Under the pieces are notes generated by a model that saw only the letters and a list, made by a program, of their open reading frames with translations, did not search any database and was not told where the DNA came from. The translations under genes and the position numbers were made by a program. 23,557 nt of DNA from Christensenellaceae bacterium (lineage in GTDB: Bacteria; Bacillota; Clostridia; Christensenellales; Aristaeellaceae), in assembly GCA_020025205.1 (NCBI GenBank), contig JAHHSO010000029.1, positions 1-23,557 on the forward strand, read 5' to 3'. Positions 6,955 to 15,624 of the stretch are shown here, in pieces (the first letter of the stretch is position 1; every line of letters begins with the position of its first letter).

Positions 6955-9054
6955 ATGAGCGAACAGACAGATATCCCTTCCATTTACGCCAGCAATGTCT
7001 TTGGAGACGGGGAAATGCGTGCCCGCCTGCCCCGGGCAATTTATAAGAGCCTCAAGAACAGCATGGCATCCGGTACGCAGCTGGAGCCTGAGGTTGCCGA
7101 TGCGACGGCCTGTGCGATGAAGGAATGGGCCATCCAAAAAGGCGCTACGCATTATACCCACTGGTTCCAGCCGCTCAACGGAACGACCGCAGAAAAGCAT
7201 GATTCGTTCATCAGCCCGCAGGGAGACGGCGTCATCATGGAACTGCGAGGAAAAGAATTGATTAAGGGCGAACCGGATGCATCCTCATTCCCTTCAGGCG
7301 GCATTCGCGCCACGTTTGAAGCGCGCGGATACACCGTCTGGGACATTACAAGCCCCGCTTTTATTTACGAGAGCGGATCTACTAAGACACTGTGCATCCC
7401 GACGGCGTTCTGCGCATATACGGGCGAAGCGCTGGACAAGAAGACGCCGCTTCTGCGTTCCATGGAGGCCATCAGCAATCAGGCGGTGCGCATCTGCCGT
7501 CTGTTTGGCGACCAGCAGACCACCAAGGTTACAGCATCCGTTGGCCCGGAACAGGAATATTTTATTGTAGACCGTGAAACCTACTTGAAGCGCAAAGACC
7601 TCATCTTTACCGGCAGAACGCTTTTTGGCGCGATGCCGCCCAAAGGACAGGAGATGGAGGATCATTATTTCGGCGCGATCAAGGAGCGAGTGGGCAGCTA
7701 CATGCGGGATGTGGACGTCGAGCTTTGGAAGCTGGGCATTCCCGCAAAGACGGAGCATAACGAGACGGCACCTGCTCAGCACGAACTGGCTCCGATCTAC
7801 AACACGGCCAATGTCGCCGCAGATGAAAACATGCTGGTCATGAACGTCATGAAGAAGGTTGCCCTGCGCCATGGCCTTGTATGCCTGCTGCATGAAAAAC
7901 CCTTTGCAGGCGTAAACGGAAGCGGCAAGCACAACAACTGGTCTTTGACAACGGACACCGGCAAAAACCTTTTGTCCCCGGGCAAGGAACCGCAGAAAAA
8001 CGGTATGTTCCTGTTGATGCTGGCGGCTGTTATGAAGGCTGTGGATGATCATGCGGGGCTTTTGCGCATGAGCGCGGCAAACCCCGGAAACGACCATCGT
8101 TTGGGCGCGAATGAAGCGCCGCCGGCGATTATCTCCATGTTTCTGGGCGACCAGCTGACGGCTGTGGTGGAACACATCATCACCGGCAGTGATGAGTCTG
8201 TGCCGGAAGACTCGATCTTGGGCATTGGCGTATCCACGCTGCCGTTCATTCGCCGGGATGCGACCGACAGGAACAGGACGTCACCATTTGCCTTCACCGG
8301 CAACAAGTTTGAATTCCGCATGGTGCCATCTTCCGGATGTATTGCGGATGCCAATATCGTCCTGAATACAATGGTTGCCGATGTGCTGGAAAGCTTTTCT
8401 GATGAGCTGGAAAAGGCGGAGAACTTTGACGAAGCACTCATGGCGCTTATCCGCCGGGAAATGACAGCGCATCAGAGAATACTGTTCAACGGCAACGGCT
8501 ACACGGATGAGTGGTGCCAGGAGGCGGCACGCCGCGGCCTGCCCAATATGCGCAGCATGGTGGACGCTATTCCCGAGCTGACAAAGCGGGAATCGGCAGA
8601 GCTGTTTGAGCGTCAGGGCGTCTACACGGAGAAGGAGCTGCGCGCACGTGCGGATGTGGAATACGAGATGTATTCCAAGACGATTAACATTGAGGCGCTG
8701 ACCATGATCGACATGGCGGGAAAGGATATCATTCCCGCTGTTGTACGCTATACAGGCACAATTGCTTCCGCAGTGAATGCCGTTGAGGCGGCGGGGGCGG
8801 ATGCAAGCGTGCAGAAGGAACTGCTCACACGCGTCAATGTGCTTCTGCGTCAGGCATCGACAGCACTGGCCGATCTGAAGGTCAAGCAGGAAACGGCTGT
8901 CAAGATGACGGGCGAAGCACAGGCGCATTACTATCATGACGAGGTTTTCCCGGCGATGGAGATTCTGCGCGCACCGGTCGATCATCTGGAAATGGTCTGT
9001 GACAGCAAAATCTGGCCGATGCCGACGTATGGAGAACTTCTGTTTAACGTATAA
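6955..9054 (+). CDS. glnN: Glutamine synthetase type III
   Basis: 699 aa, the usual length of GSIII (about 700, much longer than GSI). It makes glutamine from glutamate, ammonia and ATP, the entry point of ammonium assimilation in the cytoplasm. Family marks in order: FQPLNGTTAEKHDSF at 71-85, GPEQEYFIV at 197-205 (metal ligands), HNETAPAQHELAP at 268-280, NGSGKHNNWSL at 321-331 and NRTSPFAFTGNKFEFRM at 440-456. The frame is open upstream to an ATG at 6892, but the start at 6955 is chosen because AGGAG at 6943-6947 is seven bases before it and MSEQTDIPSIYASNVFG suits the family; an ATG six bases earlier is too close to that site. The downstream membrane-protein gene begins 20 bases after the stop and may be cotranscribed. 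Confidence 0.95.
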   Translation: MSEQTDIPSIYASNVFGDGEMRARLPRAIYKSLKNSMASGTQLEPEVADATACAMKEWAIQKGATHYTHWFQPLNGTTAEKHDSFISPQGDGVIMELRGKELIKGEPDASSFPSGGIRATFEARGYTVWDITSPAFIYESGSTKTLCIPTAFCAYTGEALDKKTPLLRSMEAISNQAVRICRLFGDQQTTKVTASVGPEQEYFIVDRETYLKRKDLIFTGRTLFGAMPPKGQEMEDHYFGAIKERVGSYMRDVDVELWKLGIPAKTEHNETAPAQHELAPIYNTANVAADENMLVMNVMKKVALRHGLVCLLHEKPFAGVNGSGKHNNWSLTTDTGKNLLSPGKEPQKNGMFLLMLAAVMKAVDDHAGLLRMSAANPGNDHRLGANEAPPAIISMFLGDQLTAVVEHIITGSDESVPEDSILGIGVSTLPFIRRDATDRNRTSPFAFTGNKFEFRMVPSSGCIADANIVLNTMVADVLESFSDELEKAENFDEALMALIRREMTAHQRILFNGNGYTDEWCQEAARRGLPNMRSMVDAIPELTKRESAELFERQGVYTEKELRARADVEYEMYSKTINIEALTMIDMAGKDIIPAVVRYTGTIASAVNAVEAAGADASVQKELLTRVNVLLRQASTALADLKVKQETAVKMTGEAQAHYYHDEVFPAMEILRAPVDHLEMVCDSKIWPMPTYGELLFNV

Positions 9055-9074
9055 ATGGTAAAGAGAGAAGAACG

Positions 9075-10670
9075 ATGAAGGAAAGAAAAAAGATTTCACT
9101 GAAACGTCTTTTGCCGTGGCTGGTGCTTGCCGGTGCCATTGCGCTGTCTGTGGGAATTTTTGCCCTTTATGGAGAGCATAATCTGGACTCTGACATGTCC
9201 AGCGAGTTTGTGCTGGCGCAGCTGCTTAACGAAGAGGGACGTTTTCTGACGGATAACTGGTTCTATTCGACCGAGCTGCGCGTTGTCAGTCCCGTGCCGA
9301 TTTATCAGCTGGCCATCAGTCTGTTTGATTCGTGGCACGCGGCGCGAACATTTTCCATTGCGGTTTTGCTGGTGGGCGTGTCTGCCTGCCTGATTTACGC
9401 GATGCGCGGGGCGGGAGTCAGAGATGCGGCAGTCTATGCGGCGGCGGCCATCGTTTTGCCTCTTGGAAAAGCGTATGCGTTTGTATTCACATACGGCGGG
9501 TTTTACACGGTGTATTTCATGGCAGCCTGTCTGATGCTGGGACTTGTTTTGCGGCTGCCTCAACAACGAAGAAAAGCACTTCGGCTGGTGCTGCTTGCGG
9601 GCCTGAGTGTCTTCAGCGGCCTGTCTGGCGTGAGAATGCCGATGGTATTCGGCGTGCCGATGCTGCTTGCCTGCGGCATCCTGCTGTTTGAGCGGATGCG
9701 AGTGTGCAGCAGGTTGAATGAACTGCGGGAGCAGAAGCAGACGACGTTTTTTGCAGGCGCAGCGCTCATCATCGTGGGCATGGGCATAGGCTATCTTGTC
9801 AACACGCATGTTCTGAGCGAATTCTGCCATTTCACCGACTATGGAAGCGAAATGGTTCGCGGTTTCAGCGCAGATCTGTTTGTCAAGCAGTTTGATCACT
9901 GGTTTCAGTTTTTTGGCTTCAGACAGGATGTACCGCTGATTTCGATTTACGGCATTGCCGATGTACTGGCTATTCTGCTGGTTTTTGCCATTGGCGCGGC
10001 GCTTGTGATGCTGCTTCGGGATAAGACGCTCACGCTGGAAGAACGCATGATTCCGCTTTTGTCTGCATGCGCGCTGGTGGTGGGGGTCATTGCCAATGGG
10101 CTGACAGAGCGCATTGTTTCTGCCTATGCGGTGTCCTATTATATCGTGGGTGTCCTGCTGGGCGTTGTGTCGCTTTTCATGTTTGTCAGCAGGGTGAAGG
10201 TGAACATGCCTGCCCTGCGCACGGTGCTGCTGCTGGGGCTTGTCTGCGTGTTTGTTCTGGAGGCGCGCAGCTATCTGGGCATGGGCTACAAGCGGACGGA
10301 GCAGCCCTATGAAGAGGCTGCCGATTATCTGGTGGAAAACGGCTATACGACCGGGTATGCGACGTTCTGGTATGCCAACGTGCTGACGGAAGCCGCCGAC
10401 GGCAAGCTGGATTTGTATACCTATGACAGCTTTGAAGATGACACCATGCTTCCATGGCTTCAGCGCGTGGAGCATAGCGAAAAGACGCCGGAAGGCCCTG
10501 TATTTGTCTATGTGGACGGCATGGACTTTGCAGACCTGAACTGGAATGTGCCCTGCGCACAGGAAGATCATCTGGCCTTTACTACGTCCAACGGCAAAAT
10601 CTATGTCTATGACAGCGCGGAAGAAGTCGAAGCGATTCAAAGGGCATATGCCGCAGCGCATGACCGCTGA
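9075..10670 (+). CDS. Polytopic membrane protein, GT-C glycosyltransferase-like
   Basis: 531 aa, not assigned to a named family with certainty. A basic N-terminus is followed by a membrane helix at about 12-31, then a short loop holding LDSDMSSEF. An acidic Asp-x-Asp (Asp38, Asp40) in the first extracytoplasmic loop is the hallmark of GT-C enzymes that use lipid-linked sugars. About ten further hydrophobic segments run to about residue 395. The remaining 130 residues are soluble and probably extracytoplasmic, rich in aromatic and acidic residues. A role in moving a sugar onto a lipid or cell-wall polymer is an inference from this architecture. It starts 20 bases after glnN with a weak GAGAGAAG ribosome site and could be read from the glnN transcript. 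No terminator was seen between them or before the secA promoters. Confidence 0.7.
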   Translation: MKERKKISLKRLLPWLVLAGAIALSVGIFALYGEHNLDSDMSSEFVLAQLLNEEGRFLTDNWFYSTELRVVSPVPIYQLAISLFDSWHAARTFSIAVLLVGVSACLIYAMRGAGVRDAAVYAAAAIVLPLGKAYAFVFTYGGFYTVYFMAACLMLGLVLRLPQQRRKALRLVLLAGLSVFSGLSGVRMPMVFGVPMLLACGILLFERMRVCSRLNELREQKQTTFFAGAALIIVGMGIGYLVNTHVLSEFCHFTDYGSEMVRGFSADLFVKQFDHWFQFFGFRQDVPLISIYGIADVLAILLVFAIGAALVMLLRDKTLTLEERMIPLLSACALVVGVIANGLTERIVSAYAVSYYIVGVLLGVVSLFMFVSRVKVNMPALRTVLLLGLVCVFVLEARSYLGMGYKRTEQPYEEAADYLVENGYTTGYATFWYANVLTEAADGKLDLYTYDSFEDDTMLPWLQRVEHSEKTPEGPVFVYVDGMDFADLNWNVPCAQEDHLAFTTSNGKIYVYDSAEEVEAIQRAYAAAHDR

Positions 10671-10680
10671 AAGACTGTTA

Positions 10681-10709
10681 TTGTCAATTGAAAAAGTCCG
10701 TGTTACAAT
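10681..10709 (+). promoter_or_regulatory. Upstream secA promoter (P1)
   Basis: TTGTCA at 10681-10686 and TACAAT at 10704-10709 with 17 bases between. It begins 11 bases after the stop of the membrane-protein gene and would give a leader of about 120 bases ahead of secA. Confidence 0.6.
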
Positions 10710-10743
10710 GGGGCATGTGGCCATTGATGAGCAATAGAAAAGG

Positions 10744-10772
10744 TTGAACATTCGGGATTCGAATGATATAAT
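10744..10772 (+). promoter_or_regulatory. Downstream secA promoter (P2)
   Basis: TTGAAC at 10744-10749 and TATAAT at 10767-10772 with 17 bases between, a near-consensus vegetative promoter. The predicted start near 10779 leaves about 60 bases before the ATG at 10838. Confidence 0.78.
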
Positions 10773-10837
10773 TAAAAGACAGGCGCTCCCGGGCAGCACG
10801 GGCTTCGTGAGCAGGCGGCGCAGTTTGGAGGAAACAG

Positions 10838-13600
10838 ATGGGCTTTTTCAGCAAATTATTCGACCCCACGGCTGGGGAAATCAAGCGTCTCCAGAAGATC
10901 GTGGACAAGATCGATTCTTTTGAAGATGCGCATAAGGGGCTGACGGACGAACAGCTGCGCGGCAAGACGGAAGAATTCAGAGAACGCCTTAAAAACGGCG
11001 AAACACTGGATCAGCTGCTGCCGGAGGCATATTCTGTCGTGCGCGAAGCAACGTACCGCGTGACGGGCAAGCGCCAGTTCCGCGTGCAGATGATGGGCGG
11101 CATTGTGCTGCATCAGGGACGCATTGCGGAGATGAAGACGGGCGAAGGCAAAACGCTTACCGCTACCATGCCGGCGTACCTGAATGCGCTGACGGGCGAA
11201 GGCGTTCACGTTGTCACGGTCAACGACTATCTGGCTAAGTTTCAGGGCGAAGATGTCGGCCGTATTTTCCGTTTTCTGGGCATGAGCGTGGGCGTTATCG
11301 TTCACGACCTCACGCAGGAAGAGCGCAAAGCGGCGTATGCCTGTGACGTGACCTACGGCACCAACAACGAGATGGGATTTGACTATCTGCGCGACAATAT
11401 GGTGCTTTATCAGAAGAACAAGGTGCAGCGCGGTCATCACTTCGCCATCGTGGACGAGGTGGACTCCATCCTCATCGACGAGGCAAGGACACCGCTGATT
11501 ATCTCCGGCGCCGGCGACAAGTCCACAGACATGTATGAAAAGGCGGATCGCTTTGTGCTCACCCTCAAGCAGGGCGAAGAGCCGGAAGAGGATCGCTGGG
11601 CGGAAAACCCCCTTTCCGAAGAGGAAAAGGCGGCTATGCGCAAGGACTACGTCATTGACGAAAAGAAAAAAGCCTGCAACCTGTCCGAAGAAGGCGCGCG
11701 CAAGGCTGAAAAATGGTTTGGTGTGGAGAACCTCTCTGATGTGGCCAACAATGAGTTGATGCACCACATCAATGCGGCGCTGCGTGCGCATGCGCTGATG
11801 AAGCGAGACGTTGATTACGTCGTGCAGAACGATCAGGTTGTCATCGTTGACGAATTTACCGGCCGCCTCATGGTTGGCCGCCGGTATTCCGATGGCCTGC
11901 ATCAGGCGATTGAGGCGAAGGAACACGTCAAGGTACAGCGTGAGAGCAAGACGCTGGCAACGGTCACTTTCCAGAACTACTTCCGCATGTACAAAAAGCT
12001 TTCCGGTATGACCGGCACGGCCAAGACCGAAGAGGGCGAATTTAAGGGCATTTACAGCCTGGACGTTGTACAGATTCCGACCAACAAGCCGATGATCCGC
12101 AACGACATGAATGACCTCGTGTACCGCACGATCAAGGGCAAATTCATGCAGGTTGTCAATGAAATTGAAAAGCGGCACAAGACCGGGCAGCCCATTCTGG
12201 TGGGCACCGTATCCGTTGAAATTTCCGAGCTTCTGAGCCGCATGCTCAAAATGCGCGGCATTGAGCATGTTGTCCTGAACGCGAAGTACCACGAGAAGGA
12301 AGCGGAAATTGTCGCGCAGGCCGGTCACTATGGCGCTGTCACCATCGCCACCAACATGGCAGGACGCGGCACAGATATTCTTCTGGGCGGCAACCCTGAG
12401 TTCCTCGCCCGCCGCGCCATGAAGCAGAAGGGGTATGACGATCAGACGATCGATGAGGCCACAGGCTTCAATGAGAATGTTTCCGAGGAAGTGCGTCAGG
12501 CGCGCGTTTTGTACAATCAGTTCTACGGCGAGTTTAAGAAGCAGACTGATGCCGAGCATGAGCGCGTGATTGCCGTTGGAGGCCTGCACATCATCGGCAC
12601 CGAGCGTCATGAATCCCGCCGCATCGACAACCAGCTGCGCGGCCGCGCAGGCCGTCAGGGCGATCCCGGTTCCTCTCAGTTCTTCCTGTCCATGGAAGAT
12701 GATCTCATGCGCCTGTTTGGCAGCGAGAGGGTCAGCGGCCTGATTGAAAAGATGGGCCTGCCGGAAGATGAGCCGATTGAAGCAAAGATGCTCACCGGCC
12801 AGATTGAGAATGCTCAGAAACGCATTGAAGCCCGCAACTACGAGATTCGTAAGAACGTGCTGCAGTACGATGATGTCATGAATGAGCAGCGCAAGGAGAT
12901 CTACGAGCAGCGCGGGCAGGTGCTGGAAGGCCGCGACATGCACGAAACCATCGTCAAGATGGCAGACCGCCTGATCGAGGAGGCTGTCGCGTCTTACTGC
13001 GGAAACGGCGATTCTGCGATTGATTGGGATCTGGAAGGTCTGGAACACTACATGGAGCGTCTGTGCGTGCGCTTTGGCTTCTTCAAGGCGCATGAGGAGA
13101 TGTTCAAGACCATCCAGAAGGATGATCTGACGGATATGCTCAAACAGGAGGCGCGCGACTTCTACAAGCTGCGTGAGGACTGCTTTGAGCAGCTGCACAT
13201 TGATGTGCGTGAGCTGGAGCGCGTTGTTCTGCTGTCTTGCGTGGATCGCCGCTGGATGGATCACATTGATGCCATGGATCAGCTGCGCGACGGCATTGGT
13301 CTGCGCGCTTACGGCAACCATGATCCGGTTGTCGAGTACAAGCTCGAAGGCTACGATATGTTTGACGAGATGGTGCACCTCATCCGTGAGGATACCGTTC
13401 GCAAGATGTATCAGGCGCGCATCAGCGTTCCACAGGAGCGCCGCCAGGTGGCTGAGGTGAAGGAAACAAACCTCGAACAGGCCAAGCAGGCGGGCGGCCC
13501 GCAGGGCACGAAGCACGCGGATAAGAAGGTCGGCAGAAATGACCCCTGCCCGTGCGGAAGCGGAAAGAAGTACAAGAACTGCTGCGGCAGGGATCAGTGA
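10838..13600 (+). CDS. secA: Preprotein translocase ATPase SecA
   Basis: 920 aa, full length. SecA is the cytoplasmic and membrane-peripheral motor that pushes unfolded preproteins through SecYEG using ATP. It starts MGFFSKLFD. Walker A is MKTGEGKT at 99-106; DEVD with the following IDEARTPLIISG at 206-224 marks nucleotide-binding domain 1. NMAGRGTDI and QLRGRAGRQGDPGSSQF mark the second motor domain. The extreme C-terminus is the zinc and SecB/ribosome-binding tail with Cys904, Cys906, Cys915 and Cys916. The secreted esterase at 2653 and other exported proteins would be its clients. GGAGG at 10827-10831 fixes the start. prfB follows after 78 bases with no terminator seen, the secA-prfB order common in Bacillota. 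Confidence 0.98.
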   Translation: MGFFSKLFDPTAGEIKRLQKIVDKIDSFEDAHKGLTDEQLRGKTEEFRERLKNGETLDQLLPEAYSVVREATYRVTGKRQFRVQMMGGIVLHQGRIAEMKTGEGKTLTATMPAYLNALTGEGVHVVTVNDYLAKFQGEDVGRIFRFLGMSVGVIVHDLTQEERKAAYACDVTYGTNNEMGFDYLRDNMVLYQKNKVQRGHHFAIVDEVDSILIDEARTPLIISGAGDKSTDMYEKADRFVLTLKQGEEPEEDRWAENPLSEEEKAAMRKDYVIDEKKKACNLSEEGARKAEKWFGVENLSDVANNELMHHINAALRAHALMKRDVDYVVQNDQVVIVDEFTGRLMVGRRYSDGLHQAIEAKEHVKVQRESKTLATVTFQNYFRMYKKLSGMTGTAKTEEGEFKGIYSLDVVQIPTNKPMIRNDMNDLVYRTIKGKFMQVVNEIEKRHKTGQPILVGTVSVEISELLSRMLKMRGIEHVVLNAKYHEKEAEIVAQAGHYGAVTIATNMAGRGTDILLGGNPEFLARRAMKQKGYDDQTIDEATGFNENVSEEVRQARVLYNQFYGEFKKQTDAEHERVIAVGGLHIIGTERHESRRIDNQLRGRAGRQGDPGSSQFFLSMEDDLMRLFGSERVSGLIEKMGLPEDEPIEAKMLTGQIENAQKRIEARNYEIRKNVLQYDDVMNEQRKEIYEQRGQVLEGRDMHETIVKMADRLIEEAVASYCGNGDSAIDWDLEGLEHYMERLCVRFGFFKAHEEMFKTIQKDDLTDMLKQEARDFYKLREDCFEQLHIDVRELERVVLLSCVDRRWMDHIDAMDQLRDGIGLRAYGNHDPVVEYKLEGYDMFDEMVHLIREDTVRKMYQARISVPQERRQVAEVKETNLEQAKQAGGPQGTKHADKKVGRNDPCPCGSGKKYKNCCGRDQ

Positions 13601-13678
13601 GCCCTGCTGCCCGGTTCCGGGTATTTCCATATACATACAATATTTTAAAATCGACCATCAGCAAGGAAGTGATTCAAC

Positions 13679-14780
13679 GTGATCGAACTGGACATCTATC
13701 GCCAGCAGCTGGCACAAATCCGCGAAAGCATCGTTGAGGCAGGTGAGTCACTTTAACGTCGCCGGCTTAAAGGAGCAGCTTCTTGAGCTGCACGAGACAA
13801 TGAATGAGCCGGATTTCTGGAACGACCTCAAGCGTTCAACTGAGGTTTCCAAGAAAGTGCGCATTACCGAAAACAAGGTGGAACATTTCACCAAGCTCGG
13901 CCAGCGCGCAGACGACGTGGAAGCGACCATGGAACTTGCCGAGGAAATGGAAGACCCGGATCTTCTGGCCGAGGCGGGTGCGGAAATTGAAAAAATCAAG
14001 AAGGATCTTGAAGAACTGAATCTGGAAAGCCTCCTGCGCGGCGACTATGATAACAATAACTGTTATCTGTCTTTGCATGCAGGTGCGGGCGGAACCGAGG
14101 CACAGGACTGGACGCTCATGCTTTACCGCATGTATACCCGTTACTGTGAGCGCCACGGTTTCACCGTTAAGCTTATTGATATTCTGGACGGCGATGAAGC
14201 GGGCCTCAAGTCCGTGACCTTTGAGGTGGACGGAGAGAATGCCTATGGCTTCCTGCGCTCTGAGAAGGGCGTCCACAGGCTTGTGCGCATCAGCCCGTTT
14301 GATGCCAATGCCCGCCGTCAGACGTCTTTTTCCTCTCTGGATGTTTCCCCGATCATTGAGGATGACGACAGCGAGATTCAGATTGACATGAAGGACGTCC
14401 GCACGGACGTCTACCACGCCAGCGGTGCGGGCGGACAGAACGTCAACAAGACGAGCTCGGCGGTGCGTATGACGCACTTCCCGACGGGCATCGTCGTTTC
14501 GTCTCAGACCAGCCGCGATCAGGTACACAACAGGGAAAACTGTATCCGCATGCTGCGCGCTAAGCTGCTGGAGCTGCGCGAGCGCGAGCGCGAGGAAAGA
14601 ATGGCCGGAATCAAGGGCGAGATGAAGAAGATTGAATGGGGCAGCCAGATTCGCTCCTACGTCTTCCATCCGTATTCCATGGTGAAGGATCATCGCACGG
14701 GCTACGAAACCAGCAACGTCAGCGCTGTCATGGACGGCGAAATCGACGGCTTTATCACTGCGTATTTGCAGATGCAATAA
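13679..14780 (+). CDS. prfB: Peptide chain release factor 2, expressed by +1 programmed frameshift
   Basis: RF2 releases finished proteins at UGA and UAA. The gene starts with GTG at 13679 (Shine-Dalgarno AAGGAAGTGAT at 13663-13673) and reads 25 codons to CTT at 13751-13753, then meets TAA at 13754-13756. Slipping one base forward on CTTT continues at AAC (13755) and gives 366 aa in total, the normal RF2 length. SPF at about 205-207 is the RF2 stop-recognition tripeptide and GGQ at about 251-253 is the peptidyl-hydrolysis motif. The N-terminal residues encoded before the shift (IELDIYRQQLAQIRESIVEAGESL) fit RF2 helix 1. A frame beginning at TTG 13734 would lack this helix and have no ribosome site, so it is rejected. 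The coordinates span both frames. Confidence 0.95.
13741..13757 (+). promoter_or_regulatory. prfB +1 programmed-frameshift cassette with UAA stop
   Basis: AGGTGAG (13741-13747), an internal Shine-Dalgarno that matches the extended anti-SD (AGGTGA), is followed by a three-base spacer TCA, then CTT TAA C (13751-13757). The arrangement (SD, three bases, CTT, stop, C) matches the known E. coli and B. subtilis cassette, except that the stop is UAA where UGA is usual. Both RF1 and RF2 read UAA, so the feedback loop on RF2 level may be altered. Confidence 0.9.
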
Positions 14781-14800
14781 TTCCTGAGGGCTGTCAGGCC

Positions 14801-14834
14801 GATGGCGATTGCCGTCGGTCAGGCGGCCTTTTTC
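14801..14834 (+). terminator. Possible weak terminator or attenuator after prfB
   Basis: GGCCGATGGC pairs imperfectly with GCCGTCGGTC, and CGGCCTTTTTC follows, so an alternative longer pairing GGCCG/CGGCC would end in a T run. The structure is only partly convincing. It sits in the 76 bases between prfB and the next gene and may allow read-through. Confidence 0.35.
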
Positions 14835-14856
14835 GGACTTGATGGGGAGGAAAATC

Positions 14857-15624
14857 ATGAAGAAGAACTGGCTCAGTCCGCTGCTGGCAGGCATTACGGC
14901 GCTGTTGCTGCTGGCGGGTGCATTCTTTGCAGGAATTAAGGCCGCGGCGATTGATCCCGCGCTGTATGCGGAACGGTCTCGTGCTGTTGTTGCGCAGCAG
15001 CTCGGATCGGACGAGGCGGCACAGGCGTATCTGGAAATGGATGAACAGACGCAGAAAGAGCTGGCGCTGGAGCTGTCCGGCTATCTGAAGTCGGAAGCGG
15101 GCGGGGCATTTGTCACGTCCATCACCCGCGCGGACGGCGTAACCCCGATTTTTGGCGACCGAGAAGTGCAGCATCTGGCAGATGTTCACGCGCTGGTACA
15201 GCTTGCGGGCAAGCTGTCGGCAGGGCTTGGCGCGCTTGCGGGCGGACTGGCTGTCGTGTGTGCCTGGGTTGGATTTGGAAAGCAGAACAGGCACCGCCGT
15301 GCGCTGGCGGGAGCGCTGGGCGGCATGGGTGTATTCGCGCTGAGTGCGGCTATTTTTCGGCTGTTCACGGGCAGAATGGGGTTTGATGCGATGTTCAGGC
15401 GGCTGCATGAACTGCTGTTCCGCAATGATTTGTGGCTTTTGAATCCACAAACGGATATCCTCATTCGCATGATGCCGCTGGAACTGTTTGAAAGGGCAGC
15501 AGATGAATTGTTTTTGCGCACGATCGTGCCGTTTGCGCTGGCGGCGGGCATGACCATTGCGGTATATTTTCTGGTGGACAGCATGCTTGGCCGCCACCTG
15601 AACCAAAAGGAAGAGAAAAAATGA
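14857..15624 (+). CDS. DUF1461 / TIGR01906 family integral membrane protein
   Basis: 255 aa with about four hydrophobic segments: residues about 5-28, two adjacent ones in the middle (about 108-160), and one near the C-terminus (about 222-245). The family signature is the stretch around HELLFRNDLWLLNPQTDIL followed by MMPLELF, which recurs in DUF1461 proteins of Bacillota. The family has no established biochemical function. A frame open from 14809 exists, but ATG 14857 is preferred because GGGGAGG at 14844-14850 lies six bases before it and the hydrophobic helix then follows a short basic start. Its stop overlaps the tsaD start (ATGA at 15621-15624), so the two are translationally coupled and cotranscribed. 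Confidence 0.8.
   Translation: MKKNWLSPLLAGITALLLLAGAFFAGIKAAAIDPALYAERSRAVVAQQLGSDEAAQAYLEMDEQTQKELALELSGYLKSEAGGAFVTSITRADGVTPIFGDREVQHLADVHALVQLAGKLSAGLGALAGGLAVVCAWVGFGKQNRHRRALAGALGGMGVFALSAAIFRLFTGRMGFDAMFRRLHELLFRNDLWLLNPQTDILIRMMPLELFERAADELFLRTIVPFALAAGMTIAVYFLVDSMLGRHLNQKEEKK

Noticed and set aside
9096..10799. A 567-codon open frame antisense to the GT-C-like gene
   Set aside because: Rich in His, Gln and Arg, with no domain and no start signal. The plus-strand frame has clear membrane helices.
10856..13636. A very long open frame (926 codons) antisense to secA
   Set aside because: It is the shadow of a strongly codon-biased gene: its composition (His-, Leu-, Val-, Ala-rich) has no family look, it lacks a ribosome site, and secA itself is unambiguous.
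13734..13754. Starting prfB at TTG 13734 in the main frame
   Set aside because: No ribosome site, and it would omit the conserved N-terminal helix that the GTG 13679 frame supplies through the frameshift.
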